Below are positions 26,701-41,300 of a DNA stretch of 64,000 nt, one piece after another. The translations under genes were made by a program, and so were the position numbers. Source of the stretch: Setophaga petechia (lineage: Eukaryota > Chordata > Aves > Passeriformes > Parulidae). The notes below the pieces were generated by a model. That model had not been told where the DNA came from. It saw only the letters and a program-made list of their open reading frames with translations, and did no database searches. The stretch covers positions 16,090,003 through 16,154,002 of the forward strand of contig JANCRA010000007.1 of assembly GCA_024362935.1 (NCBI GenBank), read 5' to 3'. The first letter of the stretch is position 1, and each line of letters opens with the position of its first letter.

Positions 26701-29700
26701 AACAAATTACAACTTTCAGCTACTCATGGAAATTGCTCTTAGAATACTCTTTTAAGGTCATGGAGAACTAGAAGTAATCAATTATGCTGGAAATGGTACC
26801 TGAGAGAATCTGAAATTGCCTGAACTTGTCTGCATATGGGACTCTGTGCTTGCTTAGTGAGAAATAAAAATATTCGCAGCTACCATGAACAGTAGGAGAT
26901 GCAAGATACTTAATTTTTTTCTAGCACTCATATAGTTGCTGTACTCTAGTAAGGTGGTGTGTTGGTAGCATCTACTTCTTAATCTGCTTCTAAATTCCTA
27001 GGTAAACACATCCTATGCCTTACCAGATATTAAAAATGTATCAGGAAATATCAAAAATAGAGAGGTGGTTCAGCCTTCAACACAGTAGGTCTGCATGTTT
27101 CTGTGGTGGAATACAAGGGTTCAAAGGAATTACCCTTAACCTTTTGGGTTCCAGAAAGAGCTGCACTGAATATGGACTTGCTTTAGTTTTAAATCCCTTG
27201 TCTGACAACTGCCTCTCCTCCTGCAGTACACAATGATGCACACAGGTCCAAAAGCTACGATAGCCTTTAAATCCTGAAACAATCCTCTGTGCTTGCTGTT
27301 GGCTCTGTCATGGAGATGGATGCTAAAAACTTGGCACTTTCCTCTCTGTGAAACACAGTATTGTGAATTAAAGGGAATAGTTCAGTTTAAGGTTTGCTAA
27401 CAGATGCAAACAAATTCCTGAGAAGCAGAGCCTGACCTCTCTAGTGTGATTTTTTTTCTTCCTGTATCTTACTCCACAAACTTTGAGAAAAAGCTTCCAC
27501 TTATCACAAAGCCTCCCTTGTCCAGAAAAAGAGGGAATGCCCTCGTTTCCATGCACCCTGAGGGCTTCCTGAAACACCCCTGTGTTGCCCTGTCTCGCTG
27601 GTGCCCTGGGGCAGCCCGACTAAGCAGAACATCGGATTGGTTCCAGGCACTGCTGCCTGCCAGCACAGTGTAGGACTAACTTGCAAGGAATGTTCCCCTT
27701 GGCAGGCAGCCTCCTCCTGGCATCAGTGCCAAATGATATCAACCGTAATTGTTACTATTTATGATTTTTCTTGTTGCTTTTATGAATCACTGCTAAGACA
27801 GCTAGGTTATTCCAAAGCTTTGAACAACTTGTACAGTGGAAAACCTGATAATAGGTAGAGGATTGTATGAATTATTTTGAATTGAGTCTACAATTTTTTG
27901 AGCTGAGAGATAAAAGCATATTCTTCTTGAGCTGGGAGCTCCAAATAAAAGAAATGCTGAGTCTTAGGACTCCAGCATTGACACTGTCTTGCTGCGTGCC
28001 CTGGAGAAGTTTCTCAAATGTCTCTCTTTGTTTTCTTTTCCTTATACTTTTCTCTATATTCTGCTAATTTGCACTTTTTTCCAGCTGATTTTAAACTAAT
28101 GTAAGCAAGCAGGTCCACATGTAAGTAAATATTTCAGCACTGAGAATAGCATCATCTGTATGCAATGGATCTGACTGTGTACTGAACTTTTCGGTGTGTG
28201 GATGAAGTGTACAGATAAAAATGGTAATTCTATTTTTACTTGAAAGTAACACACAAACATATAACAACTCTGTCATGTTTTGCTTTTTTCAAGTAAGCAA
28301 AATGCAAATATATATGAAATTCCTGGGGTGAACAATGCTGTAACTGCCCAACAGCTCTGATTCAGGTTTGCACTTCCAGAAACCCTGGGCCTGCTGTCAC
28401 AGGCATTCTGGAAAATGTTGAGTGAAACAGCCATGCATGCACAGTAATTCTGGCACGTCCTAAAAGCAGGTGACTGCTGTCAAGTACAGTGTCATATGAG
28501 TGCAGGCAGTTTTTATCAGGAACTCCCAAGCAGAAATTTGTTTGTCCTTTTCTATATGTCATGACTAAAGCAGACACAAAAATCCATTTTCTGTAAAAGA
28601 GAGAACTTTGTATGCAAGGTGCTCTGGGGGTGGGTGGGTTTGGATGCCCGCTGTAACAACAGAGGAAAATAAGTCTAGTTTTTGGTGCTGAAAAATAACT
28701 TTCTGTAGTACACATGGGCTAGTAGAGACTTCTGTGGTAGGATGCTTTGAAGGATGCTTTAAGTTCTAAACAAGGATGTTTGTAAGTGTTTAATCCACTT
28801 CTTGTGATTGAGGGAAAATACAGTACCCACCTCTTCTTCCATTTCTAGTGTGTTTAATACCTCTGCAATGATGTTATGTGAATAATATTGCTTTTTAAAC
28901 TTCCATACTGTTGCTGAGTGTCAATCATACTCATGACAGAGTTTGAGCTTTTTATTGCTTTTAGTTATTATTATGTATTTAATTCTAAATGCAGTACTAC
29001 ATATTTTATTTTGCAAATGAGAAGTACCTATCAAATATCACTATTTATACTGGCAAGCTTATGAAATATATTATTCAAGCAAAATACAATGTTTTTTAAA
29101 ATTTGAGATATCACAGGAGTGCACATGCTAATGTGGGCATATAATGCAACTGCATATATCCCCAAATATTTGCATTTTCATCAGGCTAAGCTCCATGAGG
29201 AAATGGGCTGTTAGCCAGTGTAACAGACAGACCACAAATATGAAGCATCTGGAGACCCAAGGAAGGCAGCACAGCTACATGATGCCATCAGAGGGCATGA
29301 CACTTGTACAGAAATAGAAGAGCTGGTGGCTTGGAGGCAAGAGGCAGAAGGTTTGAGCTGATTAGAGATGCCCTGCCCATGCTAGTTCTTCTTGCCTTCT
29401 GACAGGCATTATGGCAGAGCAGGCACAATGCTTATCCTGTGTAGAAAAACAGGATATTTCTTAGTACAAGGCATGGAGAAAAGTGGGAAAATGAGGTACA
29501 CTGTGTAGGTCACTTACTCCAAGGAAAGGAGAGGGTAATTTTTTCAGTGTCTCAAATCAAAGACTGAACTGTGGGGAAGTCTCTAAAATGCTCTGATTGC
29601 CTACATTGGGGCAGCAAGCGAACCTCTCCATCAGCATTAGAGAGGGCACCCTCACTCCTGGTGCCCAGCACAGCAGTCTCCAGCTCACATTGGCAGGATC

Positions 29701-32700
29701 TAAGAGTTCAGTTCTTTACTCTCCTGACCCAAGCCCAGAAATGCACAGAAATATTTTCATATCTTGTTTACTTTATTGTAAACTCTAGTTAGTGCAAAAC
29801 TCTGAAAACACAGTTTTGTGGACAACCAGTGAGATGCTTTATTATGATGCAGTTTCAGAGTCAAGAATCAAAGGATTTTTGGTGTAACCCTGCCTTGAAA
29901 AAGTTGTAATACAACTGGGAAATGTTGATGTTTTGTAAACATGAATTACAGAAACCAGAACCACTACATTAAGTTTGAGGCCATTCTGAATGAATGGTTC
30001 TAGACATGCTGGCATTTTAAGTACAAACACAAACTTGGTTTTAGTTGTTCAGGTTCCTCTTTCTTTTTTTAAATCTTTGTAATTCTTAGAATGCAGCCAG
30101 GGGAAGGATGGCAGGGAAGTGGTGGTTCATTTGGTCAGTGCTACACTGAAATGTTATTTCTGTCTTTTCTAGTGAAGAAGAGGTTTTCCAGAACTTTTTT
30201 TCCCTCCCACCTCAGTAGTAATGTTTCAATTGAATTACCACATGTGTTAATTTTCAGAAGTTATCTGGCCCACCCAGGAATGTGAGTCTTGCATTTTCCC
30301 ACTGCTAACATCTTAGAACTAAAACTCTTCCATGTTTTAGCTACACTATCAAAGTATATTTGTAGTGTCTCAACTGCAAATCTATCAAAGTGTCAGCCAT
30401 TTCATTGTTACTAGTTCTGATTTATTAATTGTTACTGGAAATGTTTTCCATTAACTTTCCTCTGCCCTGAAGACAACAGGCCCCAGATTGCAAGGTGTTG
30501 GCTGTGTGACATTATGTACAGTCTGTTCAGGTGTCTATTTTTCTCTGATACAAAGAGTCTTTCTGCTGCTTAAGCCCTTGGATGTTCTCTGCTGATGACT
30601 GGGACTGTTTTGAACATACCAGGAAGGCAGTGACCAGAGCAGTGATTTTGCTTTAATGGTGTATTTCTCAAAAGCCATCCAAATGCCATAGTGATGGACA
30701 GCTTTGAAATACGTATTTAGCTTATAAACTGTAAATTAAGAACCTGTCTGTTGTGCCAGAGAAAGAAAAAAGCTTTAGAAATCAACTGTAGCAAAGCAAA
30801 AGGTTTGATTTATTGGTCTTTCTCACTTCTGCCTCTCATATGTTGTTCCTAGTGACCACACTGTAACAGAACTTAACATTCTTTTTTATTATTATTTTGT
30901 TTTTTCTTGAGCTATAATGTTCTTTATAGAACTCTGACTGTATCCTTTTCCTAACCTTTTTCATTAGTGTAATTTCTCTTTGCAGAGTGTTTCATTTTAC
31001 TATAAAATTATTTGCATCAGAAGTGCAACACTTGTATTAGTTACTGATGCAGGCCACAACACTGCTTCTTGTTTCCATCTCACAACCAAGTGAACAGAAA
31101 TAAAAGGGAAATAGGCAGGACACAAACTAGCCAAAATTTCTTAGGTTTCTATTCAGAATTGTATTTGGAATCCTTATTGTGACAAGCACTGCTGAAATTA
31201 GGTGGGTTTACTGTGGTGATGGGGAACTGGCATCATTCTGTAGCACGTGGTTGCCATAAATTGTAGCTTTTTATGACACAACACCTTTGCAAATTGTACT
31301 GGTAATGGTGCTGGGCTGTCAGGGGCACTTTGCAAATTACATCTGCTGGAGTCTCAACAGGATGTAACACATGTGGCCTTGTGATCACTGTCTAGCAGTT
31401 TTTAGCAACCTACCTGACTACATTTTGCTCTGTAGGAATGTATGTTTAAATGGACATATTTTTAAATTAATGATAATGTCTTTCCTTGTTTAGGTACTTT
31501 CTGCACTTTAAAATTTCAAACTATTGTCTAGCAGGTAACAACAGCAGTTAAATACAGCATTTTTAGAGCACACATTACAAACCACAGAATTCCAGCCTGG
31601 AACATCTGGCTGATAAATTAGGTTGTACACTAATCAGCATGTCATGGTGGTCAATGGCAAGTGCTAGGCAACTCTAAAGCAAATATATCACTATTTCTCT
31701 CTCCAACCAGAGACCTATCTGTACAATAATTTGCTTAGCACCCAGTATGCTGTAATTTCCTAGTTATCTAGAGAAAGATACAATTACCAATCGGGAGAGT
31801 GGTTCTGAGGGGAGAAATCTGAGTGTGCTTGGACATTGTAAGCTGAAAAATTTCAAAATAATATTCATAGTTTGGGAAATACATTTTTCTTGACTATGAG
31901 ATACTGTTTTTCACATTGATGAATCAGCACCATAATTCTAAGTGACATTGTCCTCCAGATACTCAGAATCAAATTGTGATGTGATTGTTGTCTGATTAGA
32001 GGCTTGGTGCTTGTAGAAGGAGCTCTACTTCCCTTTCATACAGAAGGGTAAGCATGAGACAGCAAATAAGTGTGTGTAGCACTTGTACATGAGAGATGTG
32101 CCTGTACATAGATGTCAGATTAAAGTTGATAGATAGGATCAGTAAAGGAAACTAAAAAAAAAAGAAAAAAACTAGCAGTGAAACAGAGCTGCAGTTTGTT
32201 GTTTTTCTTCATGATTTTTGTTGCTCACCAGTAGCTAAAGATTTCTTGCTGTGTGAGGTGTTAGTCCTGGCAAAAAAGAATAGAGTTGATATAACTCTTT
32301 AGTTGCTCCGTGCTCTTACAGCACTGGTGCACCTTATGACCTGTAGAATATAATGTTTCAATTCTGATTGTAGGAAAAATTCAGATTCTATTTGTCAGCT
32401 CTGATTTTATATATTGTCTGGTAATGAGCCATTGTGTTTTTCAGCCACTCAGCAATGCAATGCTAATTCTGGATGACTGATGAGCAATGCTAGCTCATCT
32501 GGCTAAGTTTACAACTTTGTGCTGAGCTGGGGCTTTCTAGGCACCAGCAGAACTCCTTTTTGTTGCTGCCTTGTGTACATGCTGCTAGGCAGCAGCTGTG
32601 CCAAATTTCAGATCTAAAGCTCTTCAGATTGAAGCACAAGTGAGGAGTAGAAGTCTAAAAGAAGGAACGTTTCAGCTTTTGAGAAACTTTACTACCTCCT

Positions 32701-35700
32701 TCAATGACCAATTAGATAAACTTGTTTTTCTCTTGGTTCTGAAAATTGCTGCAAATGCTTCTGTTATGTGGATCTATCCTGTTGGTAAGGCACAAGCTTG
32801 GAAGGAAGTGACTGAGCCATATGGTGGCTGGGTGATTGCTGTGGTTAGAGATGGTGCTGGGTGTATGGGAAGTGCAGCACAGCTGAGCCCCTCGTGGATG
32901 GGACTTAAAGTCAAGGGTAATGTGTGTCAGTCTGCTGAAGGAAGTGGAATGAAGGCATGTTCATGAGATATACTGTGCTTCTAAAAAGGAATCATAATTG
33001 ACATTTTATTTGTCTAGCCTTGCCTTCACTTGCTTTCATTTTGAAATCTTTCTGTCACAATGAATGGAGGCTCCCAGTAAAATCCACTCCCTAACCCTTC
33101 ACTCATGTAGATTTATTTTAGATTTTCTGACTTTTTGCTTATGCTGCCTTAAGCCTGAATCCACAAGCAATGGCTACACCATGGCAGTGGAGGACAGAAA
33201 ATGAATGCACTTCAATAGAAAAGAATACTGGCCCTATAAGAATTTTCTTATTTAAGGTTTGAGTCACACCACATTGACAAAATTACTTGCTCCTCTCAGT
33301 GGTTCAGCTGCTATTATGTGTGATTTTGAGTGTGCATATGTTGCAATGTCTAATTTAGAGGGGGATAAAAGTGTTACACTCACTTATGTGTAGAAAATTA
33401 TTTATGAAGTAATGATACTGTGGAGCCTGATTTGAGCTTTCAGGAACACTGACTTCAAGGACTAGAAACATTAGCAAATGTAGTTAATAAAAATTATTTG
33501 AAAACATAGATGGTGATGAGACAAAGAAGCAGTATAAAATTTACTCTAAATCAAGATTCTACCTCTGAATTTGCTAAGACTCTCCTTAAATCTGTGTCCA
33601 TGAAATTGATGTTGTCTCTCCCCTAGGGATCTTCAGCAACCCCAGGGGATTACTTCAGGGTGAGCTAAAAAATGTTCTTGCATTATTTACCAATGACTCA
33701 TTTGTAACCGTCTGCCACTCCTCTTCCTTGAGTAAATATTGGCAAATGTTATTGCTGCAAAAACAACAGTCAGCTTTACAGCACAGCTTTCTCGGATACT
33801 GGCACAATGGCTGTGCCAGGATAAGGCAAAGTGCTTTTCTGAAAGCTGTAAAAACCATCTGGGGCTTTCTCATAATGCTGGTCAGAGTAACCCTAAAACT
33901 GTGCCCTCTGATGAGGGGAAAATCATGGCTGAGGTCAGAAAATCACAAAGAACCTATTCCTCATTTGTTGCAGTTGTGCCAGAGGACATGATCTGTTTTA
34001 CCTTGGCAAGGAACAGTTTTGTAGCTGGAAGAATAGAGCACAGACAGATGATGGTTCTGTGGAATCCATCTGGGTCCTCATCTCTCCGAGAAGTTTTTTG
34101 GAGGCTGATGGTGCAGAGTGTTCTTGCTTTCTTCTGCAGGGCCATGAACGAGGAAAGACCCCTCATGTACACTGCTTTGATGCTGTGAGATGCAGTTGCA
34201 TTTAATTTCTATGTTTTCAGCTTCTACTTCCTCTTCACTATAGAATCGTGACATTCTCTGTGATCTGGTGTTGTATATAAATTGCTCAAAAATTGACATC
34301 TTGGTACAAAACAGCAAACAGTACCTTTTTTTATTTCTAAGAATTTGCCTGTTTTTTTTTAAATAACAAGAATATTTTTGCTGCATTCTTACTCAGTGAT
34401 CTAAAATTATATCTTCATTGATTTGGCACTTACCAGCTTTCCAAATAAGACATTACAAGATCCTTAATGGATGTATTTTGTGGCTTAGTAGCGGACTGGC
34501 TGCTGCTGTTTGCTTTCAAGGTAACCTTTCATGTTTGTTACATTTTTAGAATACTTTGACTGTGTGCCCAAAACCACCAAAGATGTTCATCCTGCCCCAT
34601 CTAACTGAAAAGGCTATTTCAACCACTCTGATGAGAAAGTGAGGTTGTTGTGAGAGGAAGATTTGTCTAAGTGGTTTTTTTCTCTCATAACTGGTACTTA
34701 CTCAATGCACACCGGATCCTGTGCCTTGCTGTATGGAGGTGCCCTGCTAAACCTGGGCAATTTAGCCTGGCTGCTGGAAGCAGTGCAGTTATATGAGAAT
34801 GTGTCTCTTCACCCTGGCTAAAATTCTTGGCTTTCTCTTCAGCCTGGTCATTCTGAATACAGTGTCAGTCAAGTGAAATGCTGCCTAACCAAAAAAAGGA
34901 AAGAAAATACATTATTCTTTCATATTTTCATGTGTTATCCTGGTAGATTCTGTTGATTAGGTATTGTGTCTTTCCAAGCTGGCTTTTCAGTGAGGAAGAA
35001 ATCACTGATGTGGAAGTCTACTGCATCTCCCTTGCTACATACAAGGCTAGAAAAGAAGCTTTTCTTCTAGGACTTAAAACTTGCTTCCACATGAAGAAAA
35101 AAGATTCTTAAAAGACAGCGGTAATATTGCTGAGTAATATGTAAACCTAGTTAGTGAAAATTAGTTCTACAGTACAATTACTGGTTAATATGAAAATTCT
35201 TAGAAATAGGCAGAAGATATTTAAAGACTGAATTATAGCCTGGTGGTTGGTTACAGCTTGAAAAGTAGGGCTACAGACATGGTGTGTGAAAAAGCCCATT
35301 TAAAACCATGCTCTACCATATTTAGAATCGTGTAGGATGAAAATTCACAGTAAATATTCATAATCTATATTCGAATATTAGAGTAGGAATTTAGATTGTC
35401 CTGAACCCTTGTTTTGTTGCAAAAGTATGGAAATTATTTTCCTGGTACCATTGCAGAGGGAAAATAATTTTGGGAACTTGAAAGATTCTGCAAGGCAGAA
35501 TTAAATATGCTGGTCTAGTTCTGTGTTTTTTTCATTTTGGTCAGCATGTGAAAATGAAATGCAAATGTTAGCAATCTTAGAGCCCTTCAGAATTGTCTTC
35601 TGTTTGCTTAGGCTCTTTAAAGTACTCTGCATCACAAATACAGTTATACAGAATTCAAGTATGGCAATATTGTGTGCAACTCCCTCCTCTCCCCTTCCCC

Positions 35701-38700
35701 ACCATCCTGTGAAATCATGGGCTTCTTTTGGGTGATCCATGGGTCTTTTTCACTTATTTCTTTGTGTTATTTAAGGAAGCACCTGAGTCATGATTTTACT
35801 TTTTCTCTCCAGCCATGAGGAATGCAATTTTTCTTGTGAGTGAAAGCTTAAATCCTTTGACTCTGGGATCTGAGCTAAACAACAATTTTCATTACAAGTT
35901 CTCAGAGCTTTTCTTATTCCACTTTGGATGAGTGGCATTATTTCTAATTAAAGACACCGTTAAATCCCAGTGGTAATTCACAGAAAGCCTATTTAGCTTG
36001 TTCTGCAGTACAGGATTCTTGTTGACTAGGCTGCTTGTTTTAAATCAAGTTTTATCTCTGGCCATGAAAGATCCTGATGTGAAGGAGGACAGAACATTGC
36101 AGGTTCAAAATGGGAACCTAATTTTATTTCCTATACTTGACACACAAGCACCAGGTGGCAAACACAATTCGGTTGATTTAATTGCTGTGCCATGATCTTT
36201 CCCAGTATGATAATAAGCATTTAGCAGCTTGGTGACACCCTCACAAAGTTATGTTAGGAAGGACTCTAAGGTATCCTTTGTGAGGGTCAGAGATGCAGGA
36301 GTGCCCTTTCACTTCTTTGTATACAGACAATAGAAAAAAATATCACGTCTGCTGCACATCATCTTCTGGCATCATTTGCCTTCCTGTCATCATGTAGATT
36401 TGCATTGTAGCTGTTGTTACCCTAAGTCCCTGAGATCAATGTCTGCTGAAGGAAAGTGAGGACAGCTTTCACACTCAGAGCTTGCTTTGATTGTTGGTAT
36501 AAAGTCTTGTAGTCCCAACACAAGAATAACCACTCATGAAATCTAAGTAACTCATTCCTTTTGGTTTATGTTTTAGCTGGTTTTTTAATTTTAGAAAAAT
36601 GTAACTTATGGCTAACCGTGAGTGTCAGAATATCTTTATATTAATATCTATCTTCACAACCAATATACCATTTTTAATGCTTCAACTGCCGTTACAGATT
36701 CCAAGTGAAGACTCATCTCCTACACATTTCCTTATTGTTGGAATTACCTATTTTAGTGAGTTTTCTGCCTTCATACACCACTAAGCTTCATTTCCTTCTG
36801 AACAAACAAGCAACCAACCAGGTACAGAATAGATGAGATGACATTGTAATATTGTTCACTTTGATTAGTAGTGCAGTTTTTGCAGAAAATTCAATCAAGG
36901 CATCAATTTTAGGCTGTGATGATGATAATAAATTCCCTATTTAACAGAATTTATGCTTTCATGCTTTTTGACAAGACATTTTAATTAATCAATGTAAATG
37001 CTAATGAAATAATGAAGTGGTTTGAACCATAGAAAATAGTTGTTGTCTGCCAAGTACCATGTGAGAAACAATAGCAGGACTTACCAGATGGATGCATAAA
37101 TTAATGTGGCTTCCCTGACTTTATGATTTTCAGCTTTTTTTATTTTGTATTTCCATTTGTGCTAGGAATGTGTCGCAAAATGAAGTAATCTACAGCATGA
37201 AAGCTCGGTGCAGAAAGTTAATGCTTAAGTTGTGTAATTACAGTCAGTAAAGGATGTGATTTATAAGTATAATTAGTTCTTACTGAATAGTCTTCCACCA
37301 TACCTTGAAATGGGAGTCTAGTTCAAATGGGAATACAGATGAGAACCTACACAAGGTGTAGCCTTTTGATTCAGTCATGACTTTGAGAAACTGAGGAGAT
37401 GAGTTATCTGGCTTTTCATCATGTGCAGGGCTTCCAATCTCATTCAGTCTCAGAAGCAAAGCTGGAGCCACAGACATTCCTCCCTCACTGTTTGAGCTCC
37501 ATTTGTTGCTGGGAGCAGGGGAAAGTTGCAGTCAAGTTGTTGACTTGTTACCAGTCTCCATGAATCTGGCAATGTTGGCTGTTTGCTTCTGGTAGATTCC
37601 ACTTGAGTGCAAGCACAGTCTAATTAGCCATGAAGGGATTTGTTGAATTATATTCCCTTTGCTCACTCGGTCACTGCTCTGAGCAGATATTGCTGCTGAC
37701 TCATGGGACTCCAGCTGATGAGGGATTGTGAGCTTTGTGCATCTGGTGTGCTCAAGGTCGTGTCATGGGTTCATGTGTTTGTGGGAAAGCACAGAGCTGC
37801 AGGCAGCTGCCCAGAAAATGTGCACTGCTGCCTCGTCTGGTCCTTCTGAAACACGGCGGACCAGGCACAGCAAAGAGGAGAATCCCAGCCCTGCAAATGC
37901 ACGGAATGCAGACTGAGGCAGAGGTGTGAAAGTGCATAAGCTGAGGTGTGATGGAGTGAGTCATCACTCGGAGCAAGGAGACCTGTCGGGTCTCAGTGAG
38001 GAAAGGCCCGGAGGGGCTCTTTGGAGGAAGAACACTATTGCTGCCACAGTTCAGTTCCTTGTCAGCCTCTTGCTAGAGCTGCAGCCTAGCCATGGAACTA
38101 TGACTTGCAAATGTTTGCAAAAATAAACTGCATAAGAAATTCATACTTGGGCATTTTGTAGTTCTGAATCTCTTGTCTTTGTAGGAGTTCCATTTTGCTG
38201 CAGTATATTTATATTTCACAGCAAATTCCATTTCCTTGACCTTCAGGATAAAAGCAAGTTGCCAGATTCTGCTTCTGGAAATGAGTGCATGGTGCCTGGC
38301 AGATTCTGTGGGAGCTGCTGGTGTTGAGGTGAGGGCTGAATATTTGGGATTGACCCTGAAGAACAATTTCAAGTCCTGGTGTTTTATTCACTGGGACATA
38401 ATCTAGGCAAACAGGATTTGCAGAGGATTTAATTTTTTATTTCATGTGAGATCCTTTAGACTGTATTTTATATTTGGTAAAATAGTTGTTTGAAAAATGA
38501 TACAACATAAATACCACTTCTGAATTTGACTCCAGCTGAAGAAGACACATGCAGAGGAGATGGGGGGAAAAAAAGCATAATGGGAAATCTGATCTTAACC
38601 TACTCCCTTGCTGGGTTCATGCTTTTTAACTCAAGAGATACCCATAAGTAATAGAATTTTTAAAGCTCGTATTTTTTTAAGACTTAACTTAAATCACCAA

Positions 38701-40989
38701 TGCATTTGAATAAACATGTTTAGCCATTTCTTTGCAACCATAGCTGCCATAGTGTTTGGTTCCCCAACATTGCTGTTAAAGCAATTGTGGGCTAATTTAT
38801 TCTACACCTACCTGAGTCTTGTCAGTTCTGAGAAGTCAAGCAAGTCGACAGCTTAGTTTTTATTCCTTTCCTGTCACAGAGGGAGAGAAATAGCCCTGCT
38901 GCTGGGCTTGTTCAAAGATGAAATTGCTCTGGAGTCTCATTAATATAGTGAATCAATATGTTCTCCTGAACTGGCGTTTTTTATGTACTTAGTCTCTCCT
39001 CCCTAGGAAGACACTATTATTTAGGAATCAAATCTATCCAGCAAACTAAAATTAAGCAATTTTCCCCCTCTCTTTATATATTTTTCTAGCTAAAAAATAT
39101 TCCAAGCAGCATTCTAAATTATTCAAAACTCTCTAGTCTGTGGAATTTTCAATCTGATGGAAACAGCTAAAAAATAAAAACCACATGCTCCACTGGCTCT
39201 GCATACAAGAGTCTGCATTTTAATCCAGAGCTGCTGCATATGCTGTAGCATGTGCCTCTATCATTTGGTGTTGACATATGCATTATGATGAGAGGAATTA
39301 TTCAAAGCTAAATTGCTATTCTGGGTGGTAGTGTGAAACAATGAAAATGAGATTGCTAGAGGGGAAAATATATGCAACAGTTTGTATAGTTAGGGAAGAA
39401 AATTGGATCCATTTGCTGAAGCACTGCTTTCCTCTTCAGCAGACTTTAACCCCTTTACAACAGCTGAAATAAAGCTGTGACATGTTTCATTACAAGATTC
39501 AAATACTTTTTCAACTGATATAGTTGTAATATTTATGGACCAAATCAGAAAATGTCCTATAAGTAGGAAATACTTTGTTTAGACACACATCTATACTTTG
39601 TTGGAACAATGGGAATAATTTGCATCAAAAAGTAAAATACAAACAAAGAATTACCACCTTTCCTTTTATTAAGCTGTGAATGCACTGATTTTCTTTTTTT
39701 TTGTTGTAAAAGGAAAAGCTTTTCCTTTGGTGTGGATCTTGAGTGAACTGAGCCCATGCATTGTGAATATTTTGCTGTGTCCTGTGTTGGTGAGCTTCAT
39801 GGCACAACCTCAGGATATTCATTTCTTTCCCTAAAATAGTTTTCTATCTTAGCTAACCCAGACAGTCTGACTAATCAATACTGAAATACAGTATAGAAGT
39901 GGTTGGTTTCTACAAATTTCTACTGATCTATATCTCTTTTAAAAGTACAGTCACAACGTTTTTCAGCTATTTAGAAGTCCTAATGAAACTTTGGGAAAGT
40001 CATCCTTGCCCTGTACTCTGCAGAGAGGTTATGGATTCTTCCTATACTTAAAAATTATCTGCAACAGCCATAAATTAAAGAGTTTCTCTGTAAATTTTGG
40101 TCAGAATTCCAGGTTTGCCCATCACATCTCACAAAATAAGATGTTTAGAGTTTACCATTGTTTTATAACTCCTTGGCAGAGCAAAATTTCCACCCACTCT
40201 TGAAAGGTTTATGGCAAAGTGTAGCTCTATCCTAATTTCTGCCTCTGAATCCCCCTCCTTTTTCTTACATTGTCCAGTTATTTCACAAGGGATTTCAGTA
40301 CATCAGGTCTGGGAGGTGACAGCATTCTCATTTAATTTCTTTACTTCTTGAACTGTGTGCCAGACCAAACACTGGCATATGGACACATTTGAACTGGTTG
40401 CTAAATAAGCAGTAGGCACATGTCTAACTCCTTAACTAAGCAAACTCCTGTTTGCTTACCTGCAGTTTAACTTCACTTATGTGTCCTCTAACTGGTTGGA
40501 GTAACATCCTTTATGTGTGATTACAAGAGTTCACAAAATTCCTTACTGACCACAGAGATAATTTTAAAGAGACAACAAAGAACTGGAAATTCAGATTTAA
40601 GGCCTGGGACAAAGTGAATAATGGTTTTAAGGCTGGCTTTACTTTTATTAAAATTAGATTTGTTAATGTTTTGAGTCATCATTTGTACAAACAAAACCCC
40701 CTGAATTGAGTTGTTTCTTTTCCAGCAAGAATGATGGATCAATGTACATTTTCAACAGAAGAAATAAAGTAATTGTTACAATTTTATGATTACTTGAGAA
40801 AAAAATTATAATAAGCTATTGAGGTGGTGGGGGGAGAGGAGGGCTGGGCTGGGAAGTGATAAAAGGAAAAGACAGTAAATAACCAGATTTTTTTGAATAT
40901 CCTCTATTCATGCTGTGTAGCACCTTTTCTTCTAGTGGAAATCTGAACTTTCTTTGGAATTTTGTAGCTTTCTTGCAAGGGGAAGCAGA

Positions 40990-41300
40990 AGGACAGGTGC
41001 TGATCTCTTCTCTCTGGCTGCCAGTGATGAGACCCAAGGCAGTGGCATGAAATTGTGTCAGGGGAGATTTGGGTTGGGCATTAGGGAAAGGTTCTTCACC
41101 CAGAGGGTGGTTGGGCACTGGAGCAACTCCCCAGGGCAGTGGTCAGAGCACCAAACCTGCCAAAGTTCAAGAAGTGTTTAGACAACACTGTCAGGCACCT
41201 GATGTGATTGTTGGTGCTGTCCTGTGCAGGGTCAGGAGTTGGACTTTGATGATCCTTGTAGGTCCCTTCCAACTCAGAATATTCTGTGATTCTATGATTA
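40990..41300 (+). mobile_element. CR1 LINE 3' end, plus strand
   Basis: A typical CR1 3' UTR tail: AGGGGAGATTTGGGTTGG, a region reading GGTTCTTCACCCAGAGGGTGG, then CACTGGAGCAACTCCCCAGGG, the GTAGGTCCCTTCCAACTCAG phrase and the terminal octamer array ATTCTGTGATTCTATGATTA. It is 5'-truncated at about 310 bp. The left edge is approximate. Confidence 0.92.

Larger units (their letters stand above)
13736..40989. other. 27-kb gene-free interval
   Basis: I find no supported exon, RNA gene or intact mobile element. Content is AT-rich single-copy-looking DNA with simple repeats. The longest ORFs (122 codons at 32598-32966 and 149 codons at 33739-34188, both plus) are within what chance gives on this much sequence and resemble nothing known to me. 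Slightly GC-richer patches with single promoter-like motifs occur near 24.86-25.12 kb and 37.74-38.09 kb. Long-range regulatory elements could be present but cannot be read directly. Confidence 0.55.

Noticed and set aside
32598..32966. 122-codon plus-strand ORF
   Set aside because: No recognisable domain, no promoter or splice context; chance length for this amount of sequence.
33739..34188. 149-codon plus-strand ORF
   Set aside because: Other frames are open over the same span, there is no known motif, and a run this long is expected a few times by chance in 64 kb of both strands.
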